From assembly GCF_014192055.1 (NCBI RefSeq), contig NZ_JACHXM010000009.1, positions 99,859 to 163,858 of the forward strand: 64,000 bases of DNA, given 5' to 3'. This document shows positions 34,264-42,851 of this stretch, piece after piece. A program made the position numbers and the translations under genes. A model generated the notes under the pieces. That model ran no database searches, had not been told where the DNA came from, and worked only from the letters and a program-made list of their open reading frames with translations. This stretch comes from Halomonas organivorans (GTDB lineage: Bacteria > Pseudomonadota > Gammaproteobacteria > Pseudomonadales > Halomonadaceae). How positions within the stretch are numbered: position 1 is the first letter of the stretch; each line of letters opens with the position of its first letter.

Positions 34264-34298
34264 CGGGAATGCGGCCCGAGTGACCGGCCGCATTCCCG
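34264..34298 (+). terminator. Intercistronic hairpin between tctC and tctB
   Basis: CGGGAATGCGGCC (34264-34276) and GGCCGCATTCCCG (34286-34298) form a perfect 13-bp stem with a 9-base loop, 8 bases after the tctC stop. There is no T-run. It probably protects the tctC message or reduces read-through, so that the binding protein outnumbers the membrane subunits. Confidence 0.75.
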
Positions 34299-34346
34299 CT
34301 TCGCTCGCCACCCCAAGTGTCCCGATGCCTTCGGAAGGTTGCTGCC

Positions 34347-34892
34347 GTGCCAACACAGACCACCGTCAAAGCCGATATCTACTGGATACTGCTCGTCGTA
34401 TCCATCGTGCTGCTGATACTCGTTCCCGACCAGGCCGCCTGGGTAGACACCCGGCGAGGCTGGTACACACAGCCCATGATGGGAGCGCTGCTGGGACTGG
34501 GAACCCTGGCGATCTTCTCTGCCTATCGCGCCTTGCAGCTGACGCGATACGAGATCCGTCAGGGCCGCTGCCCCCTGTTTCGGAAAAACCCGCTCGAAAC
34601 GCTGGTGGAACTGCTGGACAGCTACCGGACGGCATTGATCTCTTCGCTGCTGTTTTTCCTGTACATCAAGTCGCTGCCCATCCTCGGCTTCGTGCTGGCC
34701 ACCTTGATGTTCGTCACCGTGCTGCTGTGGCTCTCTCGACTCCTGAACCGTACCTGGCTGCTCGCCAGCCTCGGAACGGTGATGGCGCTGGTGCTCATCT
34801 TCCGGGTCACCGTATCCGTCTGGATGCCCGATGTATGGCTGTATTCCCTGCTGCCCGATCAGCTGGCTGACTTCGCCAACCGCTATTTCTGA
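34347..34892 (+). CDS. tctB: Tripartite tricarboxylate transporter small membrane subunit (TctB family)
   Basis: The 181-residue protein has four hydrophobic segments, starting IYWILLVVSIVLLILVPDQA, as expected for TctB. The GTG at 34347 (MPTQTTVKAD) is chosen because GGAAGG lies upstream at a workable distance; an upstream GTG at 34317 gives 10 more residues. The charged loop between segments 2 and 3 (QLTRYEIRQGRCPLFRKNP) is longer than in many TctB proteins. It lies 14 bp before tctA. Confidence 0.82.
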   Translation: MPTQTTVKADIYWILLVVSIVLLILVPDQAAWVDTRRGWYTQPMMGALLGLGTLAIFSAYRALQLTRYEIRQGRCPLFRKNPLETLVELLDSYRTALISSLLFFLYIKSLPILGFVLATLMFVTVLLWLSRLLNRTWLLASLGTVMALVLIFRVTVSVWMPDVWLYSLLPDQLADFANRYF

Positions 34893-34906
34893 GAGGTTTC
34901 AGCATC

Positions 34907-36394
34907 ATGGATGCAATACTGCTAGGCCTTAATGAAGTGGCCTCCCTGGACGTCATGCTGGCGATCGTTATCGGGGCCCTCATCGGTGTCACCATCGGCT
35001 CCATTCCAGGGCTGGAACCCGCTGGCGTCATGGCGATCCTGCTGCCGATGACTTTCGCCATGGAGCCCCTGCCCGGCGTGTCTCTGCTGCTGGGCGTCTA
35101 TGGCGGCGCCTGGTACGGCGGCGCCATCCCCGCCATCCTGATGAACACGCCCGGCACGCCGGTCGCGGTGCTGACGACCTATGACGGCTACCCGATGGCA
35201 CAGCGCGGCGAGGCCCGCCGAGCGCTGTCCATCGCCTATACATCCTCCTTCGTCGGCGGCCTGATCAGCGTCTTTTCCCTGATCCTGCTGGCCCCGACCC
35301 TGTCCCAGATCGCTCGCCAGTTCGGCTCCGCCGAGTTCGCCATGCTGGCGGCGCTGGGCATGATCTTCGTCGTCCTGGCACACCGAAAGCACGTGGTCGA
35401 AGCGGCCATGATGCTGGGGGTAGGCATCTTCTTGAGCACTATCGGCCTGGACCTGTCCTACAGCACCCAGGTCTTCACCTTCGGTCAAAGCTGGCTGCTC
35501 TCGGGTATCCCGCTTGTGCCGGCGGTGATCGGCCTGTTTGCCATGTCGCAGGCGTTCATCCTGCTGTCACAGCGCGGCAACGATGCGCAGGAAACAACGC
35601 TGTCCGGCAGCGGGCTGTTTTCCGGCGTCTTCGACCTGCTCAAACACAAGCTGACCGTCGCCCGCTCGGCCGCCCTCGGCGTGGTCATGGGCCTGCTGCC
35701 CGGCGTCGGCGAGTTCGGGTCGCAGTTTTTCTCCTACACCCTGGCACAGAAGTTCTCCAGGACGCCGGAGAGGTTCGGTAACGGTGCCCCCGAAGGGCTG
35801 ATCGCCTCGGAAACCTCCAACAATGCCGTCACCGCTTCCGTCATGGTGCCACTGCTGGCGTTCGGCATTCCCGCCGATGCCCTGATGGCCATGCTGCTGG
35901 CGGTCTTCATGGTGCACAACTATATCCCCGGTCCGACGCTGTTCGTGGAACGCCCGGAATTCATCTCCGGCCTTTATATCTCGCTGTTGATGATGAATGT
36001 GGTGGTGTTCGCCTACTTGACCTTCGCCACCAAGTGGATCGTCAACCTGACACGCGTCAGGGGCCGCTTCATCGGTGCCTTCATCCTGGTGCTCGGCTTC
36101 ATCGGCAGCTACAGCCAGAACTATCAGTACAGCGACTGCCTGATCGCGCTTGGTTTCGCCATCTTCGGCTATGTGCTCAAGCGCAATCAGATCCCCGCCG
36201 TTCCCATCATCCTGGGACTGGTACTGGGCCCACTGTTCCTCACCCGCACGCAGCAGGCGCTGGGTGTCGCCGGCGGCGACCTGACCATCTTCCTGCAGCG
36301 ACCGATCAGCCTGACCCTGCTCGTCATGATTGTGCTGTCGCTCGGCATCTTTGCCTGGAGCCAGCTGCGCCAGCGCCGGTGCGAAGCGTCATGA
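34907..36394 (+). CDS. tctA: Tripartite tricarboxylate transporter large membrane subunit (TctA family)
   Basis: The 495-residue protein is the main transport subunit with about 12 hydrophobic segments. The N-terminus shows the TctA pattern: LAIVIGALIGVTIGSIPGLE, then a GVYGGAWYGGAIPAILMNTP segment with the PGTP motif, and ALGVVMGLLPGVGEFGSQFF with an inverted-repeat-like second half. ATG 34907 follows GAGAGG. It works with TctC and TctB in secondary uptake of a carboxylate. Confidence 0.95.
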   Translation: MDAILLGLNEVASLDVMLAIVIGALIGVTIGSIPGLEPAGVMAILLPMTFAMEPLPGVSLLLGVYGGAWYGGAIPAILMNTPGTPVAVLTTYDGYPMAQRGEARRALSIAYTSSFVGGLISVFSLILLAPTLSQIARQFGSAEFAMLAALGMIFVVLAHRKHVVEAAMMLGVGIFLSTIGLDLSYSTQVFTFGQSWLLSGIPLVPAVIGLFAMSQAFILLSQRGNDAQETTLSGSGLFSGVFDLLKHKLTVARSAALGVVMGLLPGVGEFGSQFFSYTLAQKFSRTPERFGNGAPEGLIASETSNNAVTASVMVPLLAFGIPADALMAMLLAVFMVHNYIPGPTLFVERPEFISGLYISLLMMNVVVFAYLTFATKWIVNLTRVRGRFIGAFILVLGFIGSYSQNYQYSDCLIALGFAIFGYVLKRNQIPAVPIILGLVLGPLFLTRTQQALGVAGGDLTIFLQRPISLTLLVMIVLSLGIFAWSQLRQRRCEAS

Positions 36395-36628
36395 CCGGCC
36401 AGCGGATAGAGACCGCCATTCTTCGTGCCATGTCTGACCAGTGAGCGGACAGGCGACATGATGATCACCTGCTGGGAGCACAACTGCTTTTTCTGGAAAA
36501 CGAGCATCGACGCCGTGCGAATGCGTTCGTCAAGACGCCTTGAAAGCAATGATGCACGCCACGTCGGCGGCTGCCTTAAGAGCCGCTGTTTTCAACGACA
36601 AGAACTGCCAATACCAAGGGAATCAACA

Positions 36629-37948
36629 ATGAAGAAAAGCGTAAAGCCCTCCTTGAGTGCGATCCTGCTGGGCTCCGCCATTGCAGCAGCGTCCGGCTCC
36701 GCGTCCGCCTACAACCTTTATAGCGAAGCGGGCACCGAACTGGACCTGGATATCGAGGCGGCCCTGGGGGTGTTCTCCAGCCAGGAGAACTACCGGCCCA
36801 AGCCAGAAGGAGGCGGCTCCGACTGGCAGGAGGGCTATCTCAAGTATGGTCTTTCCGGCCAGCACACCTACTCGTCCGGCGCCAGCCTCTATGGCGCCCT
36901 GAACCTCGTCAGCTCCGCGACCTGGGGTGATGGCGATGCGGGGGGCTTCACCTCCGGCGACGAATCCGAGACCGACCTGGAAGACGCCTACGTGGGCTGG
37001 CGTTCCGGCAACCTGATCCCGGCACTGGGGCAGGATGGCCTGGACCTTTCCTTCGGCCGCCAGAACTTCGTCATCGGCGACGGCTTCCTGATCAACGGTG
37101 ACTCCTTGAACCTCGGCGATGCCCTGGGGAACGATCTTGACCGTGGCGGCGCCTACTGGCTGGCCGCACGCAAGGCCTTCGACCGCACCGCCATTGCCCG
37201 CATCGGCGGCAGCGAAGGCCTGCGCAGCGATCTGTTCTGGCTGGAATCCGACAACAAGGCCCAGGCGGAAACCGAGCTGGCCGGCCTCAACCTCGAGTAC
37301 GTCATCCCGGAAGGGACCTTCGGCATGACCTATCTCGAGGGCCTGGACGTCAACGAGGACTTCGGATACGCCAACCGGGACGGCCAGGAGACGGTCAGCC
37401 TGCGCTATCAGGGCAATGCCGGCGTCAACAACCTGTTCCTGTCGGGCGAGTTCGTGACCCAGGACCAGGGCGACGATTCCAAAGACGCCGACGCCTGGTA
37501 CCTGGAAGCCGGCTGGACCTTTGCCGACCTGCCCTGGTCGCCCAGCGTCAACTACCGTTACTCGACCTTCGACGAAGGCTTCGACCCGCTGTTCTTCGGC
37601 TTCAACCGCGGTTACGGCACCTGGTTCCAGGGCGAAGTGGCAGCCAACTATGCCGGCCCGTTCAACTCGGACGCCGACGTGCATCACCTGGGCCTGAAGG
37701 CCTCGCCGACGGAGACCCTGAGCCTGGGTACGCTGTTCTTCGACTTCAGCGACACCACCGGAGGCAGCGGCGGCCTCGATGGCCAGGAAATCGACCTGTA
37801 CGCGGAGTGGGTGGTGAACCCGCACCTGATCGTCAGCCCGCTGGTCGGGTTCTACTCGCCGGACCACAGCGATGCGAATGGCGGCACGCAGATCGGCAAC
37901 GACGACACGAACGTCTACGCACAGCTGATCGCAGTCGTTCCGTTCTAA
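36629..37948 (+). CDS. Outer-membrane porin-like beta-barrel protein
   Basis: The 439-residue protein has a signal peptide (cleavage near ASA-YNLYSEAGTEL), many amphipathic beta-strands, and ends in VYAQLIAVVPF with a terminal phenylalanine, as do exported barrels. The N-terminal YSEAGTELDLDIEAALGVFS, then DLSFGRQNFVIGDGFLING, resemble substrate-specific porins. It lies after tctA on the same strand and before an aldehyde dehydrogenase gene, so it is likely the outer-membrane entry for the Tct substrate. ATG 36629 follows AAGGGA; longer readings add a non-protein-like leader. Confidence 0.85.
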   Translation: MKKSVKPSLSAILLGSAIAAASGSASAYNLYSEAGTELDLDIEAALGVFSSQENYRPKPEGGGSDWQEGYLKYGLSGQHTYSSGASLYGALNLVSSATWGDGDAGGFTSGDESETDLEDAYVGWRSGNLIPALGQDGLDLSFGRQNFVIGDGFLINGDSLNLGDALGNDLDRGGAYWLAARKAFDRTAIARIGGSEGLRSDLFWLESDNKAQAETELAGLNLEYVIPEGTFGMTYLEGLDVNEDFGYANRDGQETVSLRYQGNAGVNNLFLSGEFVTQDQGDDSKDADAWYLEAGWTFADLPWSPSVNYRYSTFDEGFDPLFFGFNRGYGTWFQGEVAANYAGPFNSDADVHHLGLKASPTETLSLGTLFFDFSDTTGGSGGLDGQEIDLYAEWVVNPHLIVSPLVGFYSPDHSDANGGTQIGNDDTNVYAQLIAVVPF

Positions 37949-37975
37949 ACGAAACCCTTGATACGACCTGGTGAT

Positions 37976-37993
37976 GAGGGCCGACCGGCCCTC
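37976..37993 (+). other. Intercistronic hairpin between the porin and aldehyde dehydrogenase genes
   Basis: GAGGGCC-GACC-GGCCCTC forms a 7-bp stem with a 4-base loop, 28 bases after the porin stop. It has no T-run and may serve message stability or partial termination. Confidence 0.45.
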
Positions 37994-38022
37994 GTCCGCC
38001 CAGATCAGGAGCCTTGCCTCTC

Positions 38023-39435
38023 ATGACGACTCAACGTTCAATGCTCATCGACGGGTCCCCCGTGATCGGCACCGGGGATGCCTTCTCGGTCATCAACCCG
38101 GCCACGGAAGACGCGATCTGCCAGTGCAACATGGCCAGCGTCGAACAGCTTGACCAGGCCGTGTCTGCCGCGCGACGCGCCTTCGCGACCTGGCGCCAGA
38201 CCCCAGATGCGGAGCGGTGCCGGCTCATGCATCGGATCGCCGACCGCCTAGAGGAGAACGCAGACGAGCTGGCCGGGATCATCGTGCAGGAACAGGGCAA
38301 GCCGCTTGCGCTCGCGCAGATGGAAGTCGGCGCCGCAGCCGCCTGGACACGCTACAACGCCGACCTGGAGATTCCCGAGCCCCTGCTCGAGGACAGCGAC
38401 AGTCGGCACGTGTCGGCCTGCCGCAAACCGCTGGGCGTCGTGGCCTCGATCACGCCCTGGAACTGGCCGCTGATGATCGCCGTCTGGCACATCATGCCGG
38501 CACTCCGCACGGGCAATACGGTCGTGTCCAAGCCCTCAGGCCTGACGCCCTTGAACACGCTGCGCCTCGTCGAGCTCATCAATGAGGTGCTGCCGTCGGG
38601 GGTCGTGAATGTGGTGATGGGCGAGGCCGAGATCGGCAGCGCGATCAGCGCTCACGAGGATATCGACAAGGTGATCTTCACCGGCTCGACCTCCACCGGC
38701 CAGCACATCATGGCCAACGCCTCCGGTACCCTGAAGCGCCTCACCCTGGAACTCGGCGGCAACGATGCCGCCATCGTGCTTCCCGACACCGACCTGGACG
38801 CGGTCGCGGAACGCATCTTCGATACCGTCTTCATCAACATGGGCCAGACCTGTTCCGCCCTCAAGCGGCTCTATGTCCACGAGGGCCAGTACGAGGCGAT
38901 GTGCTCCCGGCTGGCCGAGCTGGCCGAGCGGCAGAAGGTCGGCGACGGGTTCGCCCCCGACACCACCTTCGGCCCGGTGCAGAATGCCGACCAGCACCGG
39001 CTCGTCTCGGCGCTGGTGGAGGACGCCCGCGCACACGGCGGACGCATCGTCTGCGGCGGCGAGGCGCCCCATGGGCCGGGCTATTTCTATTCCCCCACCA
39101 TCGTGGCGGACGTCTCCAACGGCCATCGCCTGGTCGATGAGGAACAGTTCGGGCCGGTATTGCCGGTCGTCGCCTATCGCGACCTCGAGCACGCCGTCAG
39201 CATGGCCAACGACGGCGCCTTCGGTCTCGGCGGCTCGGTATGGGGAGCGGATCTCGAGCTGGCCAATCACCTCGCCACACAGCTGGAATGCGGCACCGTC
39301 TGGATCAACAACCACGCCGAGGTACTGCCGAACATTCCATTCGGCGGCAGCAAGATGTCAGGGGTCGGCGTCGAATTCGGCCTCGAAGGGCTGCTGGAAT
39401 ACACCCAGCTCCAGGTGATCAATTCCCGTAAGTGA
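38023..39435 (+). CDS. Aldehyde dehydrogenase family protein
   Basis: A 470-residue aldehyde dehydrogenase with E243 in LELGGNDAAIVLPDTDLD and C277 in NMGQTCSALKRLYVHE. The cofactor segment is ASITPWNWPLMIAVWHIMPA. It is the last gene of the USP-TctCBA-porin operon and is followed by a strong terminator. It resembles succinate/glutarate-semialdehyde-type or AldA-type enzymes, but the substrate is not clear. In context it could oxidise a semialdehyde released by the PLP enzyme encoded at 40625-41932. ATG 38023 is preferred, with AGGAG 11 bases upstream; a TTG at 38014 is too close to that site. Confidence 0.88.
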   Translation: MTTQRSMLIDGSPVIGTGDAFSVINPATEDAICQCNMASVEQLDQAVSAARRAFATWRQTPDAERCRLMHRIADRLEENADELAGIIVQEQGKPLALAQMEVGAAAAWTRYNADLEIPEPLLEDSDSRHVSACRKPLGVVASITPWNWPLMIAVWHIMPALRTGNTVVSKPSGLTPLNTLRLVELINEVLPSGVVNVVMGEAEIGSAISAHEDIDKVIFTGSTSTGQHIMANASGTLKRLTLELGGNDAAIVLPDTDLDAVAERIFDTVFINMGQTCSALKRLYVHEGQYEAMCSRLAELAERQKVGDGFAPDTTFGPVQNADQHRLVSALVEDARAHGGRIVCGGEAPHGPGYFYSPTIVADVSNGHRLVDEEQFGPVLPVVAYRDLEHAVSMANDGAFGLGGSVWGADLELANHLATQLECGTVWINNHAEVLPNIPFGGSKMSGVGVEFGLEGLLEYTQLQVINSRK

Positions 39436-39479
39436 ACCGAGCATCTCTCGGGCACCTCTTGCATCAAGAGGCTGCTTTT

Positions 39480-39504
39480 GGCTCCCAACCGGGAGCCTTT
39501 TTTT
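39480..39504 (+). terminator. Intrinsic terminator of the plus-strand operon
   Basis: GGCTCCC-AACC-GGGAGCC (39480-39497) is followed by seven T residues. It lies 44 bases after the aldehyde dehydrogenase stop and is a textbook intrinsic terminator. Confidence 0.95.
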
Positions 39505-39555
39505 ATGCTCGGCATCGACGACGGAAGACCGTTACCCTGCACCGGAACAAACGCA

Positions 39556-39585
39556 AGGGGCCGCTGCCATGTGGCAGCGGCCCCT
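39556..39585 (-). terminator. Terminator of the minus-strand operon
   Basis: AGGGGCCGCTGCCA (39556-39569) and TGGCAGCGGCCCCT (39572-39585) are perfect complements. On the minus strand the stem is followed by TGCGTTTGTT. It lies 17 bases after the phosphotransferase stop, facing the terminator at 39480-39504. Confidence 0.8.
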
Positions 39586-39602
39586 CGGCGCCACGTCGGT
39601 CG

Positions 39603-40628
39603 TCAGGACCGTGAGGACAGATACCGTTCCGCCTGCTCGCGGGCGCGACGGATCAGCTCGGGCGCCAGCTCACGCGCGGTACGGGTTTCCTGGCGGCTGC
39701 GGATCCAGCCCAGGTAAGTACAGGCTCTCGCGGTCAGGAACAGCTCCAGGCGATCCAGATCGTCGTCCGACAGGGCGCGCCGCTCCCGATAGCCGTCGAT
39801 CAGCGCCTGTTTGGCCACCGGATAGCAGGCCTCTTCCTGAATGTGGTAGAGGGCCGTGGCCAGCTCGAACATGTGCCACCCGAACCCGGCATCGTCGAAA
39901 TCGATCAGACGCAGGCGACCGTTATCGGCCATCAGGTTTTCCAGCACGAAGTCGGCGTGAATCAGGCTATAGCGCTGGGGCGAGCGGTCGACCTCCGACA
40001 GCTCGCGGCTGATGCGGTCACGCGCCGTTTCCAGCAACCGCCGCTGAGAGTCGTTCAGCAGCTCCAGTTCCCAGAAGCGCCCCCAGAAGGGCGCATCCCC
40101 CACCAGGCCGTCATGGTCCCAGGCGTGTCGCTCGAACCCTTCCGGCAACGCCCAGCGGCTCGACTGGTTGTGCAGCTCGGCGGCGGTCCGCCCCAGGTCG
40201 GCATACAGCTTGTCGACATACTCGGCGTTGTCGCCCAGGCCTTCTTCCTCGGATCCCAGGGGAGCCCCGTCGATCCAGGCGAAGAGATCGACATGGCGAG
40301 GCGCCGTGATGACCGCGGTGGATTCGCTGACCAGCAGGCGGCCGTCGGTCGTCGGCAGAACCTCGGGGACGGCGATGCCGCTGTCGTTCAGCGCCGACAT
40401 CCACTGCAGCTCGGATTGCAGTGCGGCGAGGCTGTGATAGCCGTGACGATGGATCCGCAAGGCGTAGCGCTCACCGTTTCCGGCGGACACCTGGTAGACC
40501 GCATTCTCGCGGTATTTCACCAGCGATAGATCGCTGCCTTCCAGCCCCCAGTGACGCAGGGAGCGTTGCGCCAGCTCCTTCAGATGAGTGCCCTGATGCT
40601 CCGGGGACAGGCTGTCGAACGTGCTCAT
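39603..40628 (-). CDS. Hydroxylysine-kinase-like phosphotransferase (APH fold)
   Basis: A 341-residue aminoglycoside-phosphotransferase-fold kinase. The catalytic loop is HADFVLENLM (H-x-D-x4-N) and the metal-binding DFDDAGFGW follows. The N-lobe has YRENAVYQVSAGNGERYALR with the ATP-anchoring lysine position replaced by Arg in ALRIHRHGY. Its start overlaps the PLP-enzyme stop by 4 bp. In animals the APH-fold hydroxylysine kinase works together with a class III PLP phospho-lyase, and bacterial genes of these two families are often paired or fused. The inferred role is phosphorylation of a hydroxylated amino compound, which the PLP enzyme then cleaves. Confidence 0.82.
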   Translation of the reverse strand: MSTFDSLSPEHQGTHLKELAQRSLRHWGLEGSDLSLVKYRENAVYQVSAGNGERYALRIHRHGYHSLAALQSELQWMSALNDSGIAVPEVLPTTDGRLLVSESTAVITAPRHVDLFAWIDGAPLGSEEEGLGDNAEYVDKLYADLGRTAAELHNQSSRWALPEGFERHAWDHDGLVGDAPFWGRFWELELLNDSQRRLLETARDRISRELSEVDRSPQRYSLIHADFVLENLMADNGRLRLIDFDDAGFGWHMFELATALYHIQEEACYPVAKQALIDGYRERRALSDDDLDRLELFLTARACTYLGWIRSRQETRTARELAPELIRRAREQAERYLSSRS

Positions 40629-41932
40629 GCGGTCACCTCCTCGGTCAGTTGCGTCAGGGCCTCATCCAGGGTGTGCAGCAGGATATCCGCGTGCTCGGTC
40701 TGGAACGGCATGGGGGGGCGCAGCTTCAGGATGGCGTCATGGACGCCGATCTTGCTGATCAACACGCCCTTGTCGCGCATCAGATTGATGAGGCGACGCG
40801 TCTCGGCCTGGGCCGGCACTTTGGTCGCGCGATCCTTGACCAGCTCCACCCCGAAGAACATGCCCAGATCGCGGACATCGCCGATCAGCTCGTGCTTCCG
40901 CTGCAGCTTGCGCAAGCCCTCGGCCATATAGGCACCGGTGGTGACCGCGTTCTGCATCAGGCTGTCTTCTTCCAGGGCATCGAGCACCGCCATGCCGACG
41001 GCGGTGGATACCGGCGTGCCGCCGAAGGTATTGAAGTACATCGCCTCCTTGCTGAACGCCTCGATCATCTCGGGGCGCGCCACCACACCGGCCAGCGGGT
41101 GACCGTTGCCCATGGGCTTGCCCATGGTGACGATGTCGGGGGTGACGTCGTACCACTGGTAGGCCCAGAAATGCCGGCCACTACGGCCGAAGCCCGCCTG
41201 CACCTCGTCGGCGATGAACACGCCGCCGGCCTGGCGGACCTTCGCCACGGCCTTCTCCAGGAAGCCCGGCGGCACGTCGAGCAGGCCTTCGTTGGCGAAG
41301 TCGGGGCACACCAGAATGCCGGCCACCTTGATGCCTTCAGCGTGGAATTCATCGATCGCCTGCTGGACCCGGTCGGCATAGGCCTGGGCCAGGGCCTCGC
41401 CCGAGAGCCCGTCGAGGGGACGATAGGCGTCCGGGATCGGGAACGACTTCACGCGCTTGGTGGTCCGGGCCTCCGGCATGAAGCCCGTGCCGATCTCGGC
41501 CACCGCCTCCGTGTTGCCGTGGTAGGCGAAGTCGGTGACGATGATGCCCTGCCCGCCGGTACAGAAGCGCGCCATGCGCAGCGCCAGCTCGTTGGCTTCG
41601 CTGCCGGTGCAGGTCAGCATGGCCATCTGCAGGCCGTCGTCGAAGGTGCCAGTCAGCCGCTCCAGGTAATCGACGATGTTGTCGTGCAGATAGCGGGTGT
41701 GGATGTTGAGGGTCGAGGCCTGGCGGTGCATCGCCTCGACGACGCGGGGGTTGCAGTGCCCCACGTGGGGCACGTTGTTGTACACGTCCAGATACCGCTT
41801 CCCCTCGCTGTCCCAGAGCCAGACGCCCTCGCCGCGCACCAGATGCAACGGCTTGTCGTAAAACAGCGGTGAGTGGTGCCCCATGACGCGATATCTTCTG
41901 GAAAGAAGATCCTTAGCCTGATCGTCGGCCAT
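40625..41932 (-). CDS. Class III PLP-dependent aminotransferase/phospho-lyase (AGXT2L-like)
   Basis: A 435-residue fold-type I class III PLP enzyme. Key features are TGSEANELALRMAR, the cofactor-ring segment ADEVQAGFGRSGRHFWAYQ with the conserved D-E-x-Q, and the PLP lysine K272 in VTMGKPMGNGHP. The HFWA and GNGHP variants mark the group containing ethanolamine-phosphate and 5-phosphohydroxylysine phospho-lyases, which eliminate phosphate and ammonia to give an aldehyde. The kinase gene overlaps it by 4 bp. ATG 41932 (MADDQAKDLL) follows AGGAGG; an upstream in-frame ATG has no ribosome site. A plain omega-aminotransferase role is the alternative. Confidence 0.85.
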   Translation of the reverse strand: MADDQAKDLLSRRYRVMGHHSPLFYDKPLHLVRGEGVWLWDSEGKRYLDVYNNVPHVGHCNPRVVEAMHRQASTLNIHTRYLHDNIVDYLERLTGTFDDGLQMAMLTCTGSEANELALRMARFCTGGQGIIVTDFAYHGNTEAVAEIGTGFMPEARTTKRVKSFPIPDAYRPLDGLSGEALAQAYADRVQQAIDEFHAEGIKVAGILVCPDFANEGLLDVPPGFLEKAVAKVRQAGGVFIADEVQAGFGRSGRHFWAYQWYDVTPDIVTMGKPMGNGHPLAGVVARPEMIEAFSKEAMYFNTFGGTPVSTAVGMAVLDALEEDSLMQNAVTTGAYMAEGLRKLQRKHELIGDVRDLGMFFGVELVKDRATKVPAQAETRRLINLMRDKGVLISKIGVHDAILKLRPPMPFQTEHADILLHTLDEALTQLTEEVTA

Positions 41933-42026
41933 AGTGTGAGTCGCCTCCTCAGCGAGAAACGAGCGATGAATGCGAGACCAGTATTCGGTGTTCCGCCACG
42001 AGACGGCATCCATCAGAGGATGGAGT

Positions 42027-42725
42027 TCAACGATTCAGGTCCGCCAGCACTCTCGCGACCAGCTCGCTGCGAGTGCGCACGCCGACCTTCCGGAAGATAT
42101 GGTGGAGGTGGGTCTTGACCGTCGCCAGGCCCAGCGACAGCCGCTGGGCGATCTCCTTGTTGCCGCCGCCGCGCAGCACGAACTCCAGCACATCCAGCTC
42201 ACGATCGGTCAGGCCATAGGTCGCGGCGACGCCCTCCCGCTCCCGGTCGCGCTGGGGCAGATAGGTCGCGTTGAGGGAGAACTCGATGAACGGCTGGACC
42301 TGGCGCAGCAGATCCAGCTCCTGCGGCCGAAAATCCCCCATCGATGCCTCGCGCAGTATCGTGATGCCCGCGATGATCCTGCCTTCGCGACGAAAGAACA
42401 TGTCCGCCACGTAGCGATGGTTATGCGGCACCATGAACTGCTGGTAATAGAGCGTCTGTCTCAGGAAGTGAGGATCGATCTGCGAGTCCAGCGTCACCAC
42501 GGTGTCGTCACGGCCGGCGAAGCGTTCGGGGTGCAGCGGATCCAGGGCGCCATACTCGGTGCAGTACTCGCGCTCGGCATCCGGGGGCAGGTTATACAGC
42601 AGGGTGCCGGCATGCCGCATGTCCGGGTTGATCAGGAAGAATGCCGAACCGCTCAGAGGGACCAGGCGGCCGATCAAGGCCAGGGTTTCACGCTGAAAGC
42701 GCTGGGCATCCGGGTGATCGTTCAT
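42027..42725 (-). CDS. LuxR-family regulator
   Basis: The 232-residue protein ends in a LuxR helix-turn-helix (about residues 165-228): GLTDRELDVLEFVLRGGGNK, EIAQRLSLGLATVKTHLHHI. The N-terminus lacks a phospho-receiver and looks like a small GAF-type sensor (MNDHPDAQRFQRETLALIGR, then GSAFFLINPDM). ATG 42725 begins a sensible N-terminus; 29 more codons upstream are possible. It is embedded in the minus-strand catabolic operon between the FAD oxidase and the PLP enzyme, so it may respond to an intermediate of that pathway. Confidence 0.85.
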   Translation of the reverse strand: MNDHPDAQRFQRETLALIGRLVPLSGSAFFLINPDMRHAGTLLYNLPPDAEREYCTEYGALDPLHPERFAGRDDTVVTLDSQIDPHFLRQTLYYQQFMVPHNHRYVADMFFRREGRIIAGITILREASMGDFRPQELDLLRQVQPFIEFSLNATYLPQRDREREGVAATYGLTDRELDVLEFVLRGGGNKEIAQRLSLGLATVKTHLHHIFRKVGVRTRSELVARVLADLNR

Positions 42726-42851
42726 GATGCGCAAGCCTTCTTCGGAGTCCACGACCGCGGGCAGCGTGACCGGCATGAAGCGGGCCGCCGCCCACCACAG
42801 TCGCCGCCTCATGCGGCGGCGACGCCCGGCGTAAGCGCCTGGGGCTGGCCC

